Positions 1 to 5,228 of a stretch of 5,228 nt of DNA are shown here, piece after piece. The first letter of the stretch is position 1. Each line of letters begins with the position of its first letter. Made by a program: the position numbers and the translations under genes. Origin of the DNA: an uncultured delta proteobacterium (GTDB taxonomy: Bacteria; Myxococcota_A; Bradymonadia; REDH01); contig CAIWGR010000307.1 in NCBI GenBank assembly GCA_903912275.1, positions 1 through 5,228 on the forward strand. The letters are read 5' to 3'. The notes beneath the pieces were generated by a model. The model was not told where the DNA came from, did no database searches, and saw nothing but the letters and a program-made list of their open reading frames with translations.

Positions 1-5228
<5,228 letters not shown>

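Overview
The window is the inside of one very large protein-coding gene. The + strand reads without a stop codon in the frame of base 1 from first to last base, giving 1742 complete codons. Both start and stop lie outside, so residue numbers here are window numbers (residue n begins at base 3n-2). No second gene, RNA gene, promoter, terminator, insertion sequence or CRISPR array can be supported. Open stretches in the other five frames are by-products of GC-rich repetitive codons.

The protein is a modular extracellular-type polypeptide. In order: an Asp/Thr/Gly/Ala-rich linker (residues 1-45); a small Cys-rich domain (46-108); a DxDxDxxG calcium-type loop running into the first MopE-type putative metal-binding motif (109-150); a long tandem array carrying 19 copies of the C-[DN]-G-x-D-[ND]-D-C-D motif (141-1226); a Cys-rich NCGACG-type module (1240-1292); the start of a probable right-handed parallel beta-helix (1297-1443); and a Gly-rich region with collagen-like Gly-X-Y runs and another beta-helix-like segment, continuing past the window edge.

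The array has strict internal order. Three spacer classes, each with an invariant cysteine pattern and exactly six cysteines per unit, are arranged as seven A-B pairs, one more A, then three C units and a terminal motif. The pairs form a 118-119 residue (354-357 bp) super-repeat. The central pairs are nearly identical in DNA, indicating recent duplication or homogenisation. The Asp clusters suggest Ca2+ binding, and the paired cysteines suggest disulfides, so the array is probably a rigid calcium-stiffened stalk outside the cytoplasm that presents the beta-helix/Gly-rich part.

The high GC content, Asp-rich linker, MopE-type repeats, NCGACG module and beta-helix with Gly-rich insertions together suggest Myxococcota or the related Bradymonadales group. 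This is inferred from protein style only. The function is unknown; adhesion or another surface role is the most natural guess. There is no multi-gene system visible here. What stands out is the regular architecture of this single protein.
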